In this document: positions 35,543 through 44,952 of the stretch, one piece after another | How the letters are laid out: each line of letters opens with the position of its first letter | How positions within the stretch are numbered: position 1 is the stretch's first letter | Program-made: the position numbers and the translations under genes | The notes under the pieces: generated by a model | Database searches by the model: none | What the model was told of the DNA's origin: nothing | The model's input: the letters and a program-made list of their open reading frames with translations, nothing else | Assembly (NCBI GenBank): GCA_964395715.1 | Contig: CAYNAU010000002.1 | Coordinates: 496,001 to 560,000 of the forward strand | Source: Porticoccus sp964395715 | GTDB lineage: Bacteria > Pseudomonadota > Gammaproteobacteria > Pseudomonadales > Porticoccaceae | DNA length: 64,000 bases | Direction of reading: 5' to 3'

Positions 35543-36139
35543 CTAACCGCGGAATTTTCGCCCCTTGTGGTGTCGCTCCAAATTTTCGGTCCGCTTCTTT
35601 TCGCTTTTGCGCAACATCACATAAGTGGCACCAGTGCCACCATGCTGGGGTTGGGCGCTGTGGAATGCCAACACTTCTTCAAACTGGCGCAACCACTGAT
35701 TGGTGCAACTCTTTAACAGCGCCGGTTTTTCACGGTTCTCACCACGGCCGTGAGTGATCAGGGCACAGCGAATATCGTGTTTAACGCAGTCACGGATAAA
35801 CTGGTACATCTGCTGTCTCGCCTGCTCAACGGTTAACCGGTGCAGATCCAGCCTTGAGTCAATGGGGTATTTACCCAGCCGCAGATTCTTGTAGACACCG
35901 TTTTGCACACCCTCGCGCTTGAATGCCAGCACATCCCGAGGCTTAACCATGGGAATATAGGCTTCAGATGTCAGACCATCCGCGTCCTGAGCGATTTCCT
36001 GTTGTGCAGCCTTGCGCCGCACAACCAGTCCAGGTGACTGCTCCCTGACTTTGTTCAGCAGCACGCGATCCGAAGGTTTTGAAAGGGGCATCACATCGCC
36101 CATCTCCTGCTGGAATAAATGATTATCGTCGTCGCTCAC
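35543..36139 (-). CDS. Smr domain endonuclease (SmrA-like)
   Basis: 198 aa. The N-terminal half is a linker; the C-terminal Smr domain (about 90-185) shows LDLHRLTVEQARQQMYQFI, the catalytic-type THGRG, and GGTGATYVMLRK. Stand-alone Smr proteins can nick DNA or cut RNA; the target here is unknown. GTG start at 36139. Downstream of the leucine dehydrogenase gene on the same strand, 59 bp apart. Confidence 0.88.
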   Translation of the reverse strand: MSDDDNHLFQQEMGDVMPLSKPSDRVLLNKVREQSPGLVVRRKAAQQEIAQDADGLTSEAYIPMVKPRDVLAFKREGVQNGVYKNLRLGKYPIDSRLDLHRLTVEQARQQMYQFIRDCVKHDIRCALITHGRGENREKPALLKSCTNQWLRQFEEVLAFHSAQPQHGGTGATYVMLRKSEKKRTENLERHHKGRKFRG

Positions 36140-36198
36140 TGCCAGACTCTCGTGACATTACTGGTGATTCGGGCAGGCAATTATAGCCCCGACGGCTC

Positions 36199-37266
36199 TC
36201 AGGCTGCATCTGTGTGAACCTGGGCGCTGCCCATAAATCTGGATCTGGCCAGTTCATCGGCCACATCACTGGTCGCAGTTCCGGTGGCCTTTGCCCGCTG
36301 AAAGATTTCAGGCAGGGTTTTCGCTGCCATTTGGTCGATATGGCGTAACACTTCCTGGCGGTCGGCTCCAAAATACTGATAGTACACGTCGATTAACCCC
36401 CCGGCGTTGATGACGTAATCTGGCACATACAGAACCCCTGCAGCCTGCAAGCGCTGGCCGTCCTCCGCAGTCGATAACTGGTTGTTGGCAGAACCGGCAA
36501 CCACAGGCGCGGCCAGCTCGCGAAGACTGGTTTCATTGATCACCGCCCCCATGGCACAAGGTGAAAACACCTCCGCCGGCTGACGCAGAATATCTTCCGG
36601 CAACACAGGAATGACACCCAGGTCGGCTACCGCCTTTTTCAGGTTATCTGTGAAGATATCCGCAGCATAGACTCTCGCACCAGCAGCGGTGAGCAGGCGC
36701 GCCAGCTCGTAGCCGACTTTTCCCACCCCCTGAATGGCGACACGAATACCCGCCAGCGCATCCCAGCCCAACTGGAAACGCGCTGCCTGCTCAATGCCGC
36801 GAAATACACCGTAAGCGGTGTAGGGAGAGGGGTCACCACTGACGCCGGCAGCATGTTCGAAACCAGTGGCGTACCGTGTTTCTGTCGCTATCGTGGCCAC
36901 GTCCTGTTCACCAATACCAACATCCTCCGCGGTCACATACTCCCCGTGCAGACTTTCCACCAAGCGCCCCATTGCTTTTAACAGCTGTGGCGTTTTATCC
37001 CGCAGAGGATCGCCAATAATAACGGCCTTGCCACCGCCCAGATTCAACCCGGTAATGGCGGCTTTGTAGGTCATTCCCCGGGACAGGCGCAGCACATCAG
37101 CGATCGCTTCATCATCGCTGGCATAGGGCCACATGCGGCAGCCCCCCAGAGCACAACCCAGGTTGGTATTGTGAATGGCGATAATTGCCTTCAGGCCACT
37201 CTCTTCATCGTGGTGGAAAACCAGTTTTTCGTGGCTGTCATAGTCGGGGTGTTGAAACACACTCAT
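36199..37266 (-). CDS. Leucine dehydrogenase (Glu/Leu/Phe/Val dehydrogenase family)
   Basis: 355 aa. NAD-dependent deamination of branched-chain amino acids to 2-oxo acids. Visible: substrate-binding GGCRMWPY, catalytic Lys in GLNLGGGKAVIIGDP, the Lys-containing RGMTYKAAITGLN, Asp in VTAEDVG, and the Rossmann fold IRVAIQGVGKVGYELARLL. The upstream oxidoreductase gene ends in TGA overlapping an ATGA at 37272; I prefer the ATG at 37266, with AGGAGA 6-8 bases upstream. The pair suggests branched-chain or aromatic amino acid breakdown under the divergent Lrp regulator. Confidence 0.9.
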   Translation of the reverse strand: MSVFQHPDYDSHEKLVFHHDEESGLKAIIAIHNTNLGCALGGCRMWPYASDDEAIADVLRLSRGMTYKAAITGLNLGGGKAVIIGDPLRDKTPQLLKAMGRLVESLHGEYVTAEDVGIGEQDVATIATETRYATGFEHAAGVSGDPSPYTAYGVFRGIEQAARFQLGWDALAGIRVAIQGVGKVGYELARLLTAAGARVYAADIFTDNLKKAVADLGVIPVLPEDILRQPAEVFSPCAMGAVINETSLRELAAPVVAGSANNQLSTAEDGQRLQAAGVLYVPDYVINAGGLIDVYYQYFGADRQEVLRHIDQMAAKTLPEIFQRAKATGTATSDVADELARSRFMGSAQVHTDAA

Positions 37267-37268
37267 GA

Positions 37269-40200
37269 TCATTCTCCTGCTGCCGACCGAACCCCATCGG
37301 TCGTACTGTCACCCGGGTCGATAATGCGCACGGGGGCACTGCGATACCCGGCCAGCAATGACTGTTCACGCAGCCTGGCCAGTTCAAGATTTTTCGCCTT
37401 CACATGGCCAAAGCCGCGTATGCGTTCCGGTAACGATGCCAGTTCCACCGCCTGTTGATAGTTATCCCAACAAAGCCCTGCGAGTAACTGCTCCAACAGG
37501 GACCGATAGTCCGCAATCAATTGCCGCTCCATCTTGCGCTCGTCACTGTAGGCGAACGGGTCCAGGGAGCTGCCGCGCAGAAAACGCAGCTTTGCCAACA
37601 ACCTGAATATCGGAATTATCCAGCTGCCAAACTGGCGTTTGAGGGGTTGCCCGGTGCGGGGATCACGCCGAGCAAAAACAGGTGGCGAGAGATGAAATTT
37701 CAGGCTGAAATCGCCTTCGAATTCTTCTCGCAACTGGCGCTCGAACTCGCCACTGGTATACAACCTGGCCACTTCGTACTCATCCTTGTAGGCCAGCAAT
37801 TTAAAATAATTACTGGCTACGGCACGGGTCAACGCCATGTCCTGTTCCTCGCAGCCGGGAAAAGCTGCCCGTTCTGCACTACGCACCCGCTCCACTTGCT
37901 GGCGATAGTGATCTGCCAGATTGTGGTCCTGAAAATCCACAAGGCGCTGGAAACGGTCATCGACCAGTTCATCCAAAGTGGTTTCCGGCAGCTTCGATGG
38001 CGACTCATCAACACCGGCCAATGCCATCACGCGGTCCGGGTCTACCGCATAGCGGCGCCCCCAGAGAAAGGCTTCCAGATTCATATCCACCGCGACATTG
38101 TTGAGGGTGATGGCCTGCTCGATGGCCTCACGGGGCAACGGCACCAGGCCCAGTTGCCAGGCATAACCCAGCAGCAGCATGTTGGCGCTTATGGCATCAC
38201 CCATTAATCCCGTACCCAGGGCCGTAGCGTCCATCAACCAGGTGCGTTCATCACCGGTTTCCTCCCTCAGCACCTGGGCCATCTGCCCGTAGGGGAATGG
38301 CGCATCGGGGTTGTGGGTAAATTCCGCGGTCGGGGATTCGTGACTGTTGAGCACCGCCGCGGAGAAGGCACTGTTCACTTTTGACAGGGCCTCCCGGGAT
38401 GAGGACACCACCAGGTCGGCACCCAGCAGCAAGTGCGCATCACCCGCAGGAATACGCACGCCATGAATGTCTGACTGCTGATTGGCGATACGCACATGAC
38501 TGGTGACCGAGCCGAATTTTTGCGCCAGGCCGGTCTGAGTCAGTACCGAGGTACCTTTGTTATCGATATGGGCCGCCATGCCCAATACTGAACCGACGGT
38601 CAGAACCCCCGTCCCGCCTATACCTGCCACCAGGATGTTGTAGGGAATATCAATGGGTGCGACCTCCGGTTCCGGCAAATCTGACCAGGCAACATGATGT
38701 TCCAGCCCCTGGTGTTTGCGAACGCGGCCACCATGTACGGTAACAAAACTCGGGCAGAAGCCTTTCAGACAGGAATAGTCCTTGTTACAGGCGGACTGGT
38801 CGATCATGCGCTTGCGACCCAGGGCCGTATCTTTGGGAATAATCGACAGACAGTTGGACTGCTTGCCGCAATCGCCGCAACCCTCGCAAACCTGTTCGTT
38901 AATGAACACGCGTTTCGGCGGGTCCTGCATAATCCCTTTTTTGCGGCGACGGCGCTTCTCGGCGGCACAGGTCTGTACGTAGATCAGTACACTGGTTCCT
39001 TCAACTTCACGCAGCTCCCTCTGCACAACATCCAGTCGGTCGCGGTGATCAATGCTGAGCCCTTCAAAGTGTGGGAACTCACCGCCAAACTGCTTAATAT
39101 CATCCGAGACGACAGCAATGCGCAGGACACCCTCTCCCCGCAGCTGCTGCACGATGCGATCAACAGACAGAATGCCATCCACCGGCTGGCCACCCGTCAT
39201 CGCCACCGCATCGTTGTAAAGGATCTTGTAGGTAATATTGACACCGGAAGCGACTGCCGCCCGAATGGCCAATAGTCCAGAGTGGAAATAAGTCCCGTCC
39301 CCCAGGTTCTGAAACACATGGGGGGTCTCGGTAAAAGGCGCCTGTCCCAGCCAGGTCACACCCTCACCACCCATTTGGGTAAAGGTGAAAGTCTCCCGAT
39401 CCATCCACTGCACCATGTAGTGGCAACCGATACCGGCCATAGCCATGCTGCCTTCGGGCACCACCGTGGAGGTATTGTGAGGACAACCGGAGCAATACCA
39501 GGGTTTGCGTTCCAACATGGCCGGCTTGCTATTCAGCGAACGCTCCTTGGTCTGCAAAAAAGCCAGTCGTTTTTCCACCGTGTCGCTGGTGTAGAAACGA
39601 CGAATGCGGGCCGCAATCACCTGCGCGATCAACGCGGGGGTCAATTCACCGAGATTTGTCACCAGCAGTTCGCGATGCTCATCGTACTCACCCACTACCC
39701 GGGGCCGCTTATCTACCGGCCAGTTGTAGAGCTGCCCGGTGAGCTGATCTTCGATCACACTGCGCTTCTCTTCAATCACCAAAATTTCTTCAAGACCATC
39801 GGCGAAGGTATGCGTCATGGACGGTTCCAGTGGCCAGCTCATGCCCACTTTGTAGAGACGCAAGCCAATTGCCGCGGCAAGCTGCTCGTCAATGCCCAGG
39901 TCGTCCAGGGCCTGAAGGGTATCCAGGTAGGATTTCCCGGTGGTGACGATACCCAGCCGGGCATTGGGACTATCCAGCGTAATGCGATTGAGGTTGTTAG
40001 CCCGAGCAAAGGCCAGAGCGGCATAAATTTTGTAACGTTGCAGCCGCTTTTCCTGATCCAGCGGGGTATCCGGCCAGCGTCCATGAACGCCATCCGGCGG
40101 CAAGTCAAAATCCTCGGGCAATACAATACGGATTCGACCCGGGTCAATTTCCGCCGAGATCGATGCATCACAATTCTCCGTAATAACTTTCATGCCCACC

Positions 40201-40778
40201 CAGCAGCCACTGTAACGGGACAGCTCCCAGCCATAGATACCCAGATCCAGCACTTCCTGAACCCCCGCCGGATTCAGTACCGGGCAGGTGGCACCGATGA
40301 ACATATGGTCACTCTGGTGTGGCAGGGTTGACGACTTACAGGCGTGATCGTCACCCACAACTGCCAGCACACCGCCATATTTGGAGGTGCCGAAGGCATT
40401 TGCATGTTTGAGTACATCCATGCTGCGATCCAGACCCGGCCCTTTGCCATACCACATGCCATAGACCCCGTCATAGCGGGCACCGGGAAACAGGTTGACC
40501 TGCTGACTACCCCACACCGCTGTCATGCCAAGGTCTTCATTGACCCCGGGTTGAAAATGCACATTGTGTTTATCGAGAAAAGAGCGCGCTTTCCAAAGCG
40601 CCTGGTCCAGGCCGCCAAGCGGCGAACCACGGTAGCCGGAAATATAGCAGGCGGTATTCAGACCACGCTGCTGATCGCGCTGATGTTGCAGGATGGGTAA
40701 ACGAACAAGGGCTTCTATACCGGACATGTAGGCCCGGCCTTTATCGAGCAGATATTTGTCGTTCAGTGAAACATTCAC
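37269..40778 (-). CDS. Indolepyruvate ferredoxin oxidoreductase family protein (fused alpha-gamma type)
   Basis: 1169 aa. TPP- and Fe-S-dependent oxidative decarboxylation of 2-oxo acids to acyl-CoA. Order: pyrimidine-binding half (YISGYRGSPLGGLDQAL), TPP-binding half (CSGCPHNTSTVVPEGS, GIGCHYMVQW, MGGEGVTWLGQAPF, NLGDGTYFHSG), ferredoxin-like Cys cluster (VCEGCGDCGKQSNC, about residue 630), then the gamma domain (NILVAGIGGTGVLTVGSVL) and a C-terminal extension. The second GTG (40778) is chosen, with AGGAGG 5 bases before it. Overlaps the leucine dehydrogenase gene by ATGA. Likely converts the 2-oxo acid made by that enzyme; the true substrate is unproven. Confidence 0.93.
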   Translation of the reverse strand: MNVSLNDKYLLDKGRAYMSGIEALVRLPILQHQRDQQRGLNTACYISGYRGSPLGGLDQALWKARSFLDKHNVHFQPGVNEDLGMTAVWGSQQVNLFPGARYDGVYGMWYGKGPGLDRSMDVLKHANAFGTSKYGGVLAVVGDDHACKSSTLPHQSDHMFIGATCPVLNPAGVQEVLDLGIYGWELSRYSGCWVGMKVITENCDASISAEIDPGRIRIVLPEDFDLPPDGVHGRWPDTPLDQEKRLQRYKIYAALAFARANNLNRITLDSPNARLGIVTTGKSYLDTLQALDDLGIDEQLAAAIGLRLYKVGMSWPLEPSMTHTFADGLEEILVIEEKRSVIEDQLTGQLYNWPVDKRPRVVGEYDEHRELLVTNLGELTPALIAQVIAARIRRFYTSDTVEKRLAFLQTKERSLNSKPAMLERKPWYCSGCPHNTSTVVPEGSMAMAGIGCHYMVQWMDRETFTFTQMGGEGVTWLGQAPFTETPHVFQNLGDGTYFHSGLLAIRAAVASGVNITYKILYNDAVAMTGGQPVDGILSVDRIVQQLRGEGVLRIAVVSDDIKQFGGEFPHFEGLSIDHRDRLDVVQRELREVEGTSVLIYVQTCAAEKRRRRKKGIMQDPPKRVFINEQVCEGCGDCGKQSNCLSIIPKDTALGRKRMIDQSACNKDYSCLKGFCPSFVTVHGGRVRKHQGLEHHVAWSDLPEPEVAPIDIPYNILVAGIGGTGVLTVGSVLGMAAHIDNKGTSVLTQTGLAQKFGSVTSHVRIANQQSDIHGVRIPAGDAHLLLGADLVVSSSREALSKVNSAFSAAVLNSHESPTAEFTHNPDAPFPYGQMAQVLREETGDERTWLMDATALGTGLMGDAISANMLLLGYAWQLGLVPLPREAIEQAITLNNVAVDMNLEAFLWGRRYAVDPDRVMALAGVDESPSKLPETTLDELVDDRFQRLVDFQDHNLADHYRQQVERVRSAERAAFPGCEEQDMALTRAVASNYFKLLAYKDEYEVARLYTSGEFERQLREEFEGDFSLKFHLSPPVFARRDPRTGQPLKRQFGSWIIPIFRLLAKLRFLRGSSLDPFAYSDERKMERQLIADYRSLLEQLLAGLCWDNYQQAVELASLPERIRGFGHVKAKNLELARLREQSLLAGYRSAPVRIIDPGDSTTDGVRSAAGE

Positions 40779-40980
40779 AGACACCTCCTATGCAAGGTCA
40801 CTGTGCCGAACCAGGTTTTTTTATCTGTCGCGCCCGGGTCTACTCCCGACAACGGCGCTTTTTCCTGATTCTTCAACAAAAAGCATAGTGCATATTTCCG
40901 GCAATAGAGTTGCTTTCTTTGCTTATTAATCCTATATAGTTAGAATATTTTTTTGTATTATATTTATAAAATAAGATTTT

Positions 40981-41454
40981 ATGTCAAAGCTTGATCAGAC
41001 TGATCTCAATATTCTGAAAATACTGCAAACTGACGCCTCACTCAGTGCCCAGGATGTTGCGTCGCAGGTAAACCTCTCCACCACCCCCTGCTGGAGGCGG
41101 ATAAATCGGCTGGAGGAGACGGGCATCGTGCGCAAAAAAGTCGCGCTGCTGGATGCCGACCTGTTGGGGATGCAGATGGTTACGTTCGTCAGCATTTCAC
41201 TGACGCGCAATGATGAAGATTCGCTGGAAGCTTTTGAGGCACAGGTACAGCAGTTTCCGGAAATCGTCGAGTGCTATACCGTCACCGGAACCATGGATTA
41301 TTTTCTGAAAATCATCACCCGTGACATCCAGCATTTTGAGACTTTTCTCAGGCAGCACCTTGCGCGACTACCCTTGATCCGGGACCTGCACTCCAATGTT
41401 GCCGTTACCCAAATCAAATACACCACCGAACTGCCACTGGACACACAGATGTAG
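40981..41454 (+). CDS. Lrp/AsnC family transcriptional regulator
   Basis: 157 aa. N-terminal helix-turn-helix (DLNILKILQTDASLSAQDVASQVNLSTTPCWRRINRLEETGIV) and C-terminal RAM ligand-binding domain (FPEIVECYTVTGTMDYFLKIITRDIQHFETFL). It is transcribed away from the oxidoreductase-leucine dehydrogenase operon across a roughly 200-bp AT-rich gap, so it most likely controls that operon in response to an amino acid. The gap contains long A/T runs of the type Lrp proteins prefer; no exact operator is claimed. Confidence 0.92.
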   Translation: MSKLDQTDLNILKILQTDASLSAQDVASQVNLSTTPCWRRINRLEETGIVRKKVALLDADLLGMQMVTFVSISLTRNDEDSLEAFEAQVQQFPEIVECYTVTGTMDYFLKIITRDIQHFETFLRQHLARLPLIRDLHSNVAVTQIKYTTELPLDTQM

Positions 41455-41486
41455 GCGATCCATGCAAACAGCAGGGGCATGGCGGG

Positions 41487-42026
41487 TTATTGGGAATCGT
41501 CCACGGACAGGTGTGAAGTATCCACATCGCGGTCGGGCACAATGTTACGCTCTTCTTCTTTCAGCACTTCGCTACCCGCCTCGGCTAATGTCATGTAGGA
41601 CGTGTCGATATTGGCAGGAGTGAAGTCACGGCGCTGTTCCGGGGTCAGCACATCGGCACCCACCGGCGCCAGATCCATATCACCCGCCGGCAGTGATGAA
41701 ACACTGGATACCGGCTCTGAGTTGGCAACCGCTTCTGGGCTGGCTACCGGCATTGCATCCACAGGCTCCGGTGAAGCCTCTTCGCTACCGGGGGCAGCAG
41801 GGCGAATATCCACCACGGCACCTGCCCTGTGCATACTGGCCTGGTAGCGCTCAGCCGTCGACTGATCGAGCCCACGTTTGATCACCACCGGCCTGCCGGA
41901 AAACATGCCGTCAATGCGCGCGGGGTCGGCTGAAAACAACTCGCCAAGCCGCTGTTTGACATCGACAATGGATTGGCCGGGTACCACATCACCCCTGAAC
42001 ACCACTTCGTAACTGATTTCGCTCAC
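41487..42026 (-). CDS. Unknown protein with Ser/Pro/Ala-rich middle
   Basis: 179 aa from a GTG at 42026. The first 70 residues are ordered (SEISYEVVFRGDVVPGQSIVDVKQRLGELFSADPARIDGMFSGRPVVIKRGLDQSTAERY), a small alpha/beta module that occurs at the start of several gammaproteobacterial proteins of unknown role. The rest is disordered, then an acidic end with short repeats such as TSYMTLAEAGSEVLKEEERN. No membrane segment. I cannot assign a function. Frame is open to 42089, but homologous-looking starts favour 42026. Confidence 0.6.
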   Translation of the reverse strand: MSEISYEVVFRGDVVPGQSIVDVKQRLGELFSADPARIDGMFSGRPVVIKRGLDQSTAERYQASMHRAGAVVDIRPAAPGSEEASPEPVDAMPVASPEAVANSEPVSSVSSLPAGDMDLAPVGADVLTPEQRRDFTPANIDTSYMTLAEAGSEVLKEEERNIVPDRDVDTSHLSVDDSQ

Positions 42027-42165
42027 TGTCGTCGGTTCCCTGTTTAACCATGGTTGTTGCTGATCCCGCGCCGGGTGTAAAACCGACACAGGAAAAGTCT
42101 AGCAATTAAACAGCAACGATGCTCCACCAATCCGCATGATCGTGCCCCACCTCTCAGACTGCAGA

Positions 42166-42525
42166 TCACATCAACAGAATGGCCAGCCAGGTCAGCAGTA
42201 CAAACAGCATCGACACGAGCACAGCAGCAGACCCCAGGTCCTTGGCCCTGCCGGATAAATCATGGTGATCCAGACTGATGCGATCGATGGCCGCCTCCAC
42301 CGCTGAATTCAGCAACTCGACAATCAACACCAGCAATACCGAGCCGCAGAGCAATACCAGCTCTACGGCATTGTCCGCCACCACAAACGCCAGCGGCAGC
42401 AAAATCACCGACAATAGCACTTCCACCCGGAAGGCCTCTTCGTGCTCAAAACAGGCTTTTAATCCCCGCCAGGAATGCAGGGCCGCCATGAAAGCCCGCC
42501 GCTTGATCAGACCGCGCAGTGCCAT
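42166..42525 (-). CDS. dgkA: Diacylglycerol kinase DgkA
   Basis: 119-aa integral membrane kinase that phosphorylates diacylglycerol to recycle lipids. Three membrane segments are visible (VLLSVILLPLAFVVA, VLLCGSVLLVLIVELLNSA, LVSMLFVLLTWLAILLM), with the conserved catalytic ELLNSAVEAAIDRI and HEEAFRVE near the N-terminus. It lies 2 bp after the cysE stop on the same strand. Confidence 0.95.
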   Translation of the reverse strand: MALRGLIKRRAFMAALHSWRGLKACFEHEEAFRVEVLLSVILLPLAFVVADNAVELVLLCGSVLLVLIVELLNSAVEAAIDRISLDHHDLSGRAKDLGSAAVLVSMLFVLLTWLAILLM

Positions 42526-42527
42526 GT

Positions 42528-43340
42528 TCAGCTGTCGCCTCCATTAATACGTTGATCCATTTCCCTGGAGGGCTCCGCTTCCCGGGGACGGCCAACCACC
42601 TTGGCAGGAACTCCAACCACGGTGGTATGAGCGGGAACAGGCTCAAGCACCAGGCTCCCCGCGCCCACTTTGGCGCCTTGCCCGACTTCAATATTGCCGA
42701 GAATTTTTGCACCGGCGGCGATCAACACGCCACAGCGGATCTTCGGATGGCGATCTCCGGCAAGTGCACCGGTACCGCCCAGGGTTACCGAATGCAGTAT
42801 GGAAACGTTGTCTTCAACGACGGAGGTTTCGCCAATCACCAGCCCGGTGGCGTGGTCAATCATGATGCCACCACCAATTTCTGCCGCCGGATGGATATCC
42901 ACGCCAAACACTTCGGAAGCGCGATTCTGGAGAAACAGGGCCAGTGAACGGCGTTGTCGCCGCCACAACCAATTGGCCACCCGGTGTACCTGCAGGGCAT
43001 GGAAGCCCTTGAAATAGAGCAGCGGCATGCAGTAATGGTTACAGGCCGGGTCCCGCTCCACGTAGGCACTGAGATCCCGTCGCATCCGGTCACGGGTCTC
43101 GGCATCGTCCGTCATGGCTTCAAGCAATACCTGGTGGATACTCAGATCGGAAAGCACACCATTGCCAAGCTGTTGTGCCAGAGTGTAGGCCAGCGCCTCC
43201 ACCAGTGAGCGGTGGCTCAGTATCGACGCATAGAAAAAGCTGGCCAGCACCGGCTCCCTGGCCGCCATGTCAGTGACTTCCTGCCTGATACTCTCCCACA
43301 ACACATCTGCTGTGCCCTGCTCTACTGTCAAACTAGCCAT
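42528..43340 (-). CDS. cysE: Serine O-acetyltransferase
   Basis: 270 aa. Makes O-acetylserine for cysteine synthesis. An N-terminal helical domain (SIRQEVTDMAAREPVLASFF) precedes the left-handed beta-helix with hexapeptide repeats and the catalytic His/Asp region (IMIDHATGLVIGETSVVEDNVSILHSVTLGG). The long C-terminal tail includes KVVGRPREAEPSREMDQ. The ATG at 43340 overlaps the stop of the upstream M15 peptidase gene by 8 bases (ATGGCTAG), so translation is coupled. Confidence 0.95.
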   Translation of the reverse strand: MASLTVEQGTADVLWESIRQEVTDMAAREPVLASFFYASILSHRSLVEALAYTLAQQLGNGVLSDLSIHQVLLEAMTDDAETRDRMRRDLSAYVERDPACNHYCMPLLYFKGFHALQVHRVANWLWRRQRRSLALFLQNRASEVFGVDIHPAAEIGGGIMIDHATGLVIGETSVVEDNVSILHSVTLGGTGALAGDRHPKIRCGVLIAAGAKILGNIEVGQGAKVGAGSLVLEPVPAHTTVVGVPAKVVGRPREAEPSREMDQRINGGDS

Positions 43341-44028
43341 GCTTTTCCCGAAGTGGAGGCAAAATAAATCTGTCGATGACTTCATCAAGACGAGCCACAA
43401 CCGCCCCCCTCAACGCCAGCTGGCTATTATCCAGAACTTTGCGGACAAATGCCCGATCCAATTTTGCTTCGAACTGCTCTGCAATCGGCAGGTAACTCAA
43501 ATGCCAGGGCTCGGGAGCGACACCCCCCCGATCTTCCGCGTAGGGTCGGTCAAAGCCGAATACCGCGGCATGTTGTTGCAGCCACCTCGAGAGCGGGGCA
43601 AATGGTCCCCCCGGGGCGTATTCCTCGGGGGTTAACTGCAGCTGGTAACCCGCGTCCACTGCGGCACGATCCCATACATCCATATCCGTACCCCAGTGGT
43701 GCCTGGAACAACCTGGCAGCGCAGACCAACGAAGAATTGCCCAAAGAACATCCATCTCTCTCATCGCAGCTAGCTCCAGCGGCTTGCCATGGCTGTCCAG
43801 CAGCGGGCGCTGCCCTGTTGCCTTGGCATTCCAGATGGCCAGTTGCCTCGAGTAATCCCGGTAGCCACTGGCGATCTGGATATCCAGCCCTTGTTCTGCC
43901 GCAGCGGCTTGCAGTGCACGAAACGGCGCCAACACCGCCGCGTGCAGCCTGATGCCACTGGCAAACTCATCGAGATGATCACCGCTCTGGCCGCTCATCA
44001 TGTCAAAAGAAATCGCTGTGGAATTCAC
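43333..44028 (-). CDS. M15 family metallopeptidase (D-Ala-D-Ala carboxypeptidase, VanY-like)
   Basis: 231 aa from a GTG. Zinc-ligand motifs of the family are present: SRHHWGTDMDV and EPWHLSY; also the signature IASGYRDYSRQLAIWNAK. No clear signal peptide, so either it is cytoplasmic or exported otherwise; this is unusual for a cell-wall enzyme. First in a chain M15-cysE-dgkA on the minus strand. Confidence 0.85.
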   Translation of the reverse strand: MNSTAISFDMMSGQSGDHLDEFASGIRLHAAVLAPFRALQAAAAEQGLDIQIASGYRDYSRQLAIWNAKATGQRPLLDSHGKPLELAAMREMDVLWAILRWSALPGCSRHHWGTDMDVWDRAAVDAGYQLQLTPEEYAPGGPFAPLSRWLQQHAAVFGFDRPYAEDRGGVAPEPWHLSYLPIAEQFEAKLDRAFVRKVLDNSQLALRGAVVARLDEVIDRFILPPLREKHG

Positions 44029-44127
44029 CCGCTGCCGACCCTGTGGCTAATGGAGAAAAATAACACCTTAATATGACAAAACGTATTTTGCTATGCTCTA
44101 GCCACAACCCAGAAGGAGCGGCTTGTC

Positions 44128-44952
44128 ATGCAACAAGAAATCGAACAGATCCAGGCCATTTACAACACCATCGTAGAATTTTTCGTCACCTACAGCTTCC
44201 AGTTAGTGGGCGCACTGATCATTTTCCTGATTGGCTCAATTGTCGCCAGCAAAGTATCCCGCATGGTACTCGCCCTGTGCGAGAAAAAAGAACTGGATAT
44301 CACGCTCAGCCGCTTTATTTCCAGCTTTGTAAAAATCGTTATTCTCGTGGGTGTCGCGATCATCGCCCTTGGCAAAATAGGCATCAGCGTCACACCCTTT
44401 GTCGCCGCCATCGGTGCTTTATCTCTGGGTGCCGGCTTGGCAGTTCAGGGGCTTCTGTCCAACTACGGTGCCGGCCTGAATATCATTATCACCCGGCCTT
44501 TTGTGGTGGGTGACACCATCAAGGTACAGGGGCAGGCAGGTCTGGTCGATGAGGTGCATCTGGCCTACACCGTGCTCAGGGACGAAGATGATGTCAGGAT
44601 CACCATTCCCAACCGACATATCGTGGGTGAAATTATCCATAATTCCGCCGAAAACATGCTGGCTGAAACCACGGTGGGCGTCAGCTACGACTCTGACCCC
44701 AAACAGGTCATTGAATTATTGAATCGGGTATTGGCACAGCAGGGAGTCAGCGCAAACCGCCAGCCACTGATCGGCATCGATAACTTTGGGGACAGCAGTA
44801 TCAACTTCGGAATTCGCTTCTGGGTCCCGACCCAGAGCTTCCACGAAACGCGGTTCAAAGTGAACAATGCCATCTTTGAAGCACTGGGGCAGGCTGGCAT
44901 CACCATTCCCTTCCCGCAACGGGAAGTACGCATGCTGGGAGAGAAACACTAG
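44128..44952 (+). CDS. mscS: Small-conductance mechanosensitive channel (MscS family)
   Basis: 274 aa, size of E. coli MscS. Three membrane helices (about 22-45, 65-85, 92-120); the pore helix shows the Gly/Ala packing motif AAIGALSLGAGLAVQGLLSNYGAGLNI. Then the MscS beta domain (RPFVVGDTIKVQGQAGLVDEVHLAYTVL, IPNRHIVGEIIHN) and the C-terminal alpha/beta domain. AAGGAG precedes the ATG. Ends 4 bp inside the convergent neighbour. Confidence 0.96.
   Translation: MQQEIEQIQAIYNTIVEFFVTYSFQLVGALIIFLIGSIVASKVSRMVLALCEKKELDITLSRFISSFVKIVILVGVAIIALGKIGISVTPFVAAIGALSLGAGLAVQGLLSNYGAGLNIIITRPFVVGDTIKVQGQAGLVDEVHLAYTVLRDEDDVRITIPNRHIVGEIIHNSAENMLAETTVGVSYDSDPKQVIELLNRVLAQQGVSANRQPLIGIDNFGDSSINFGIRFWVPTQSFHETRFKVNNAIFEALGQAGITIPFPQREVRMLGEKH

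Noticed and set aside
39282..40331. A 349-codon open frame opposite the indolepyruvate oxidoreductase
   Set aside because: Shadow of a well-supported enzyme with TPP and Fe-S motifs.
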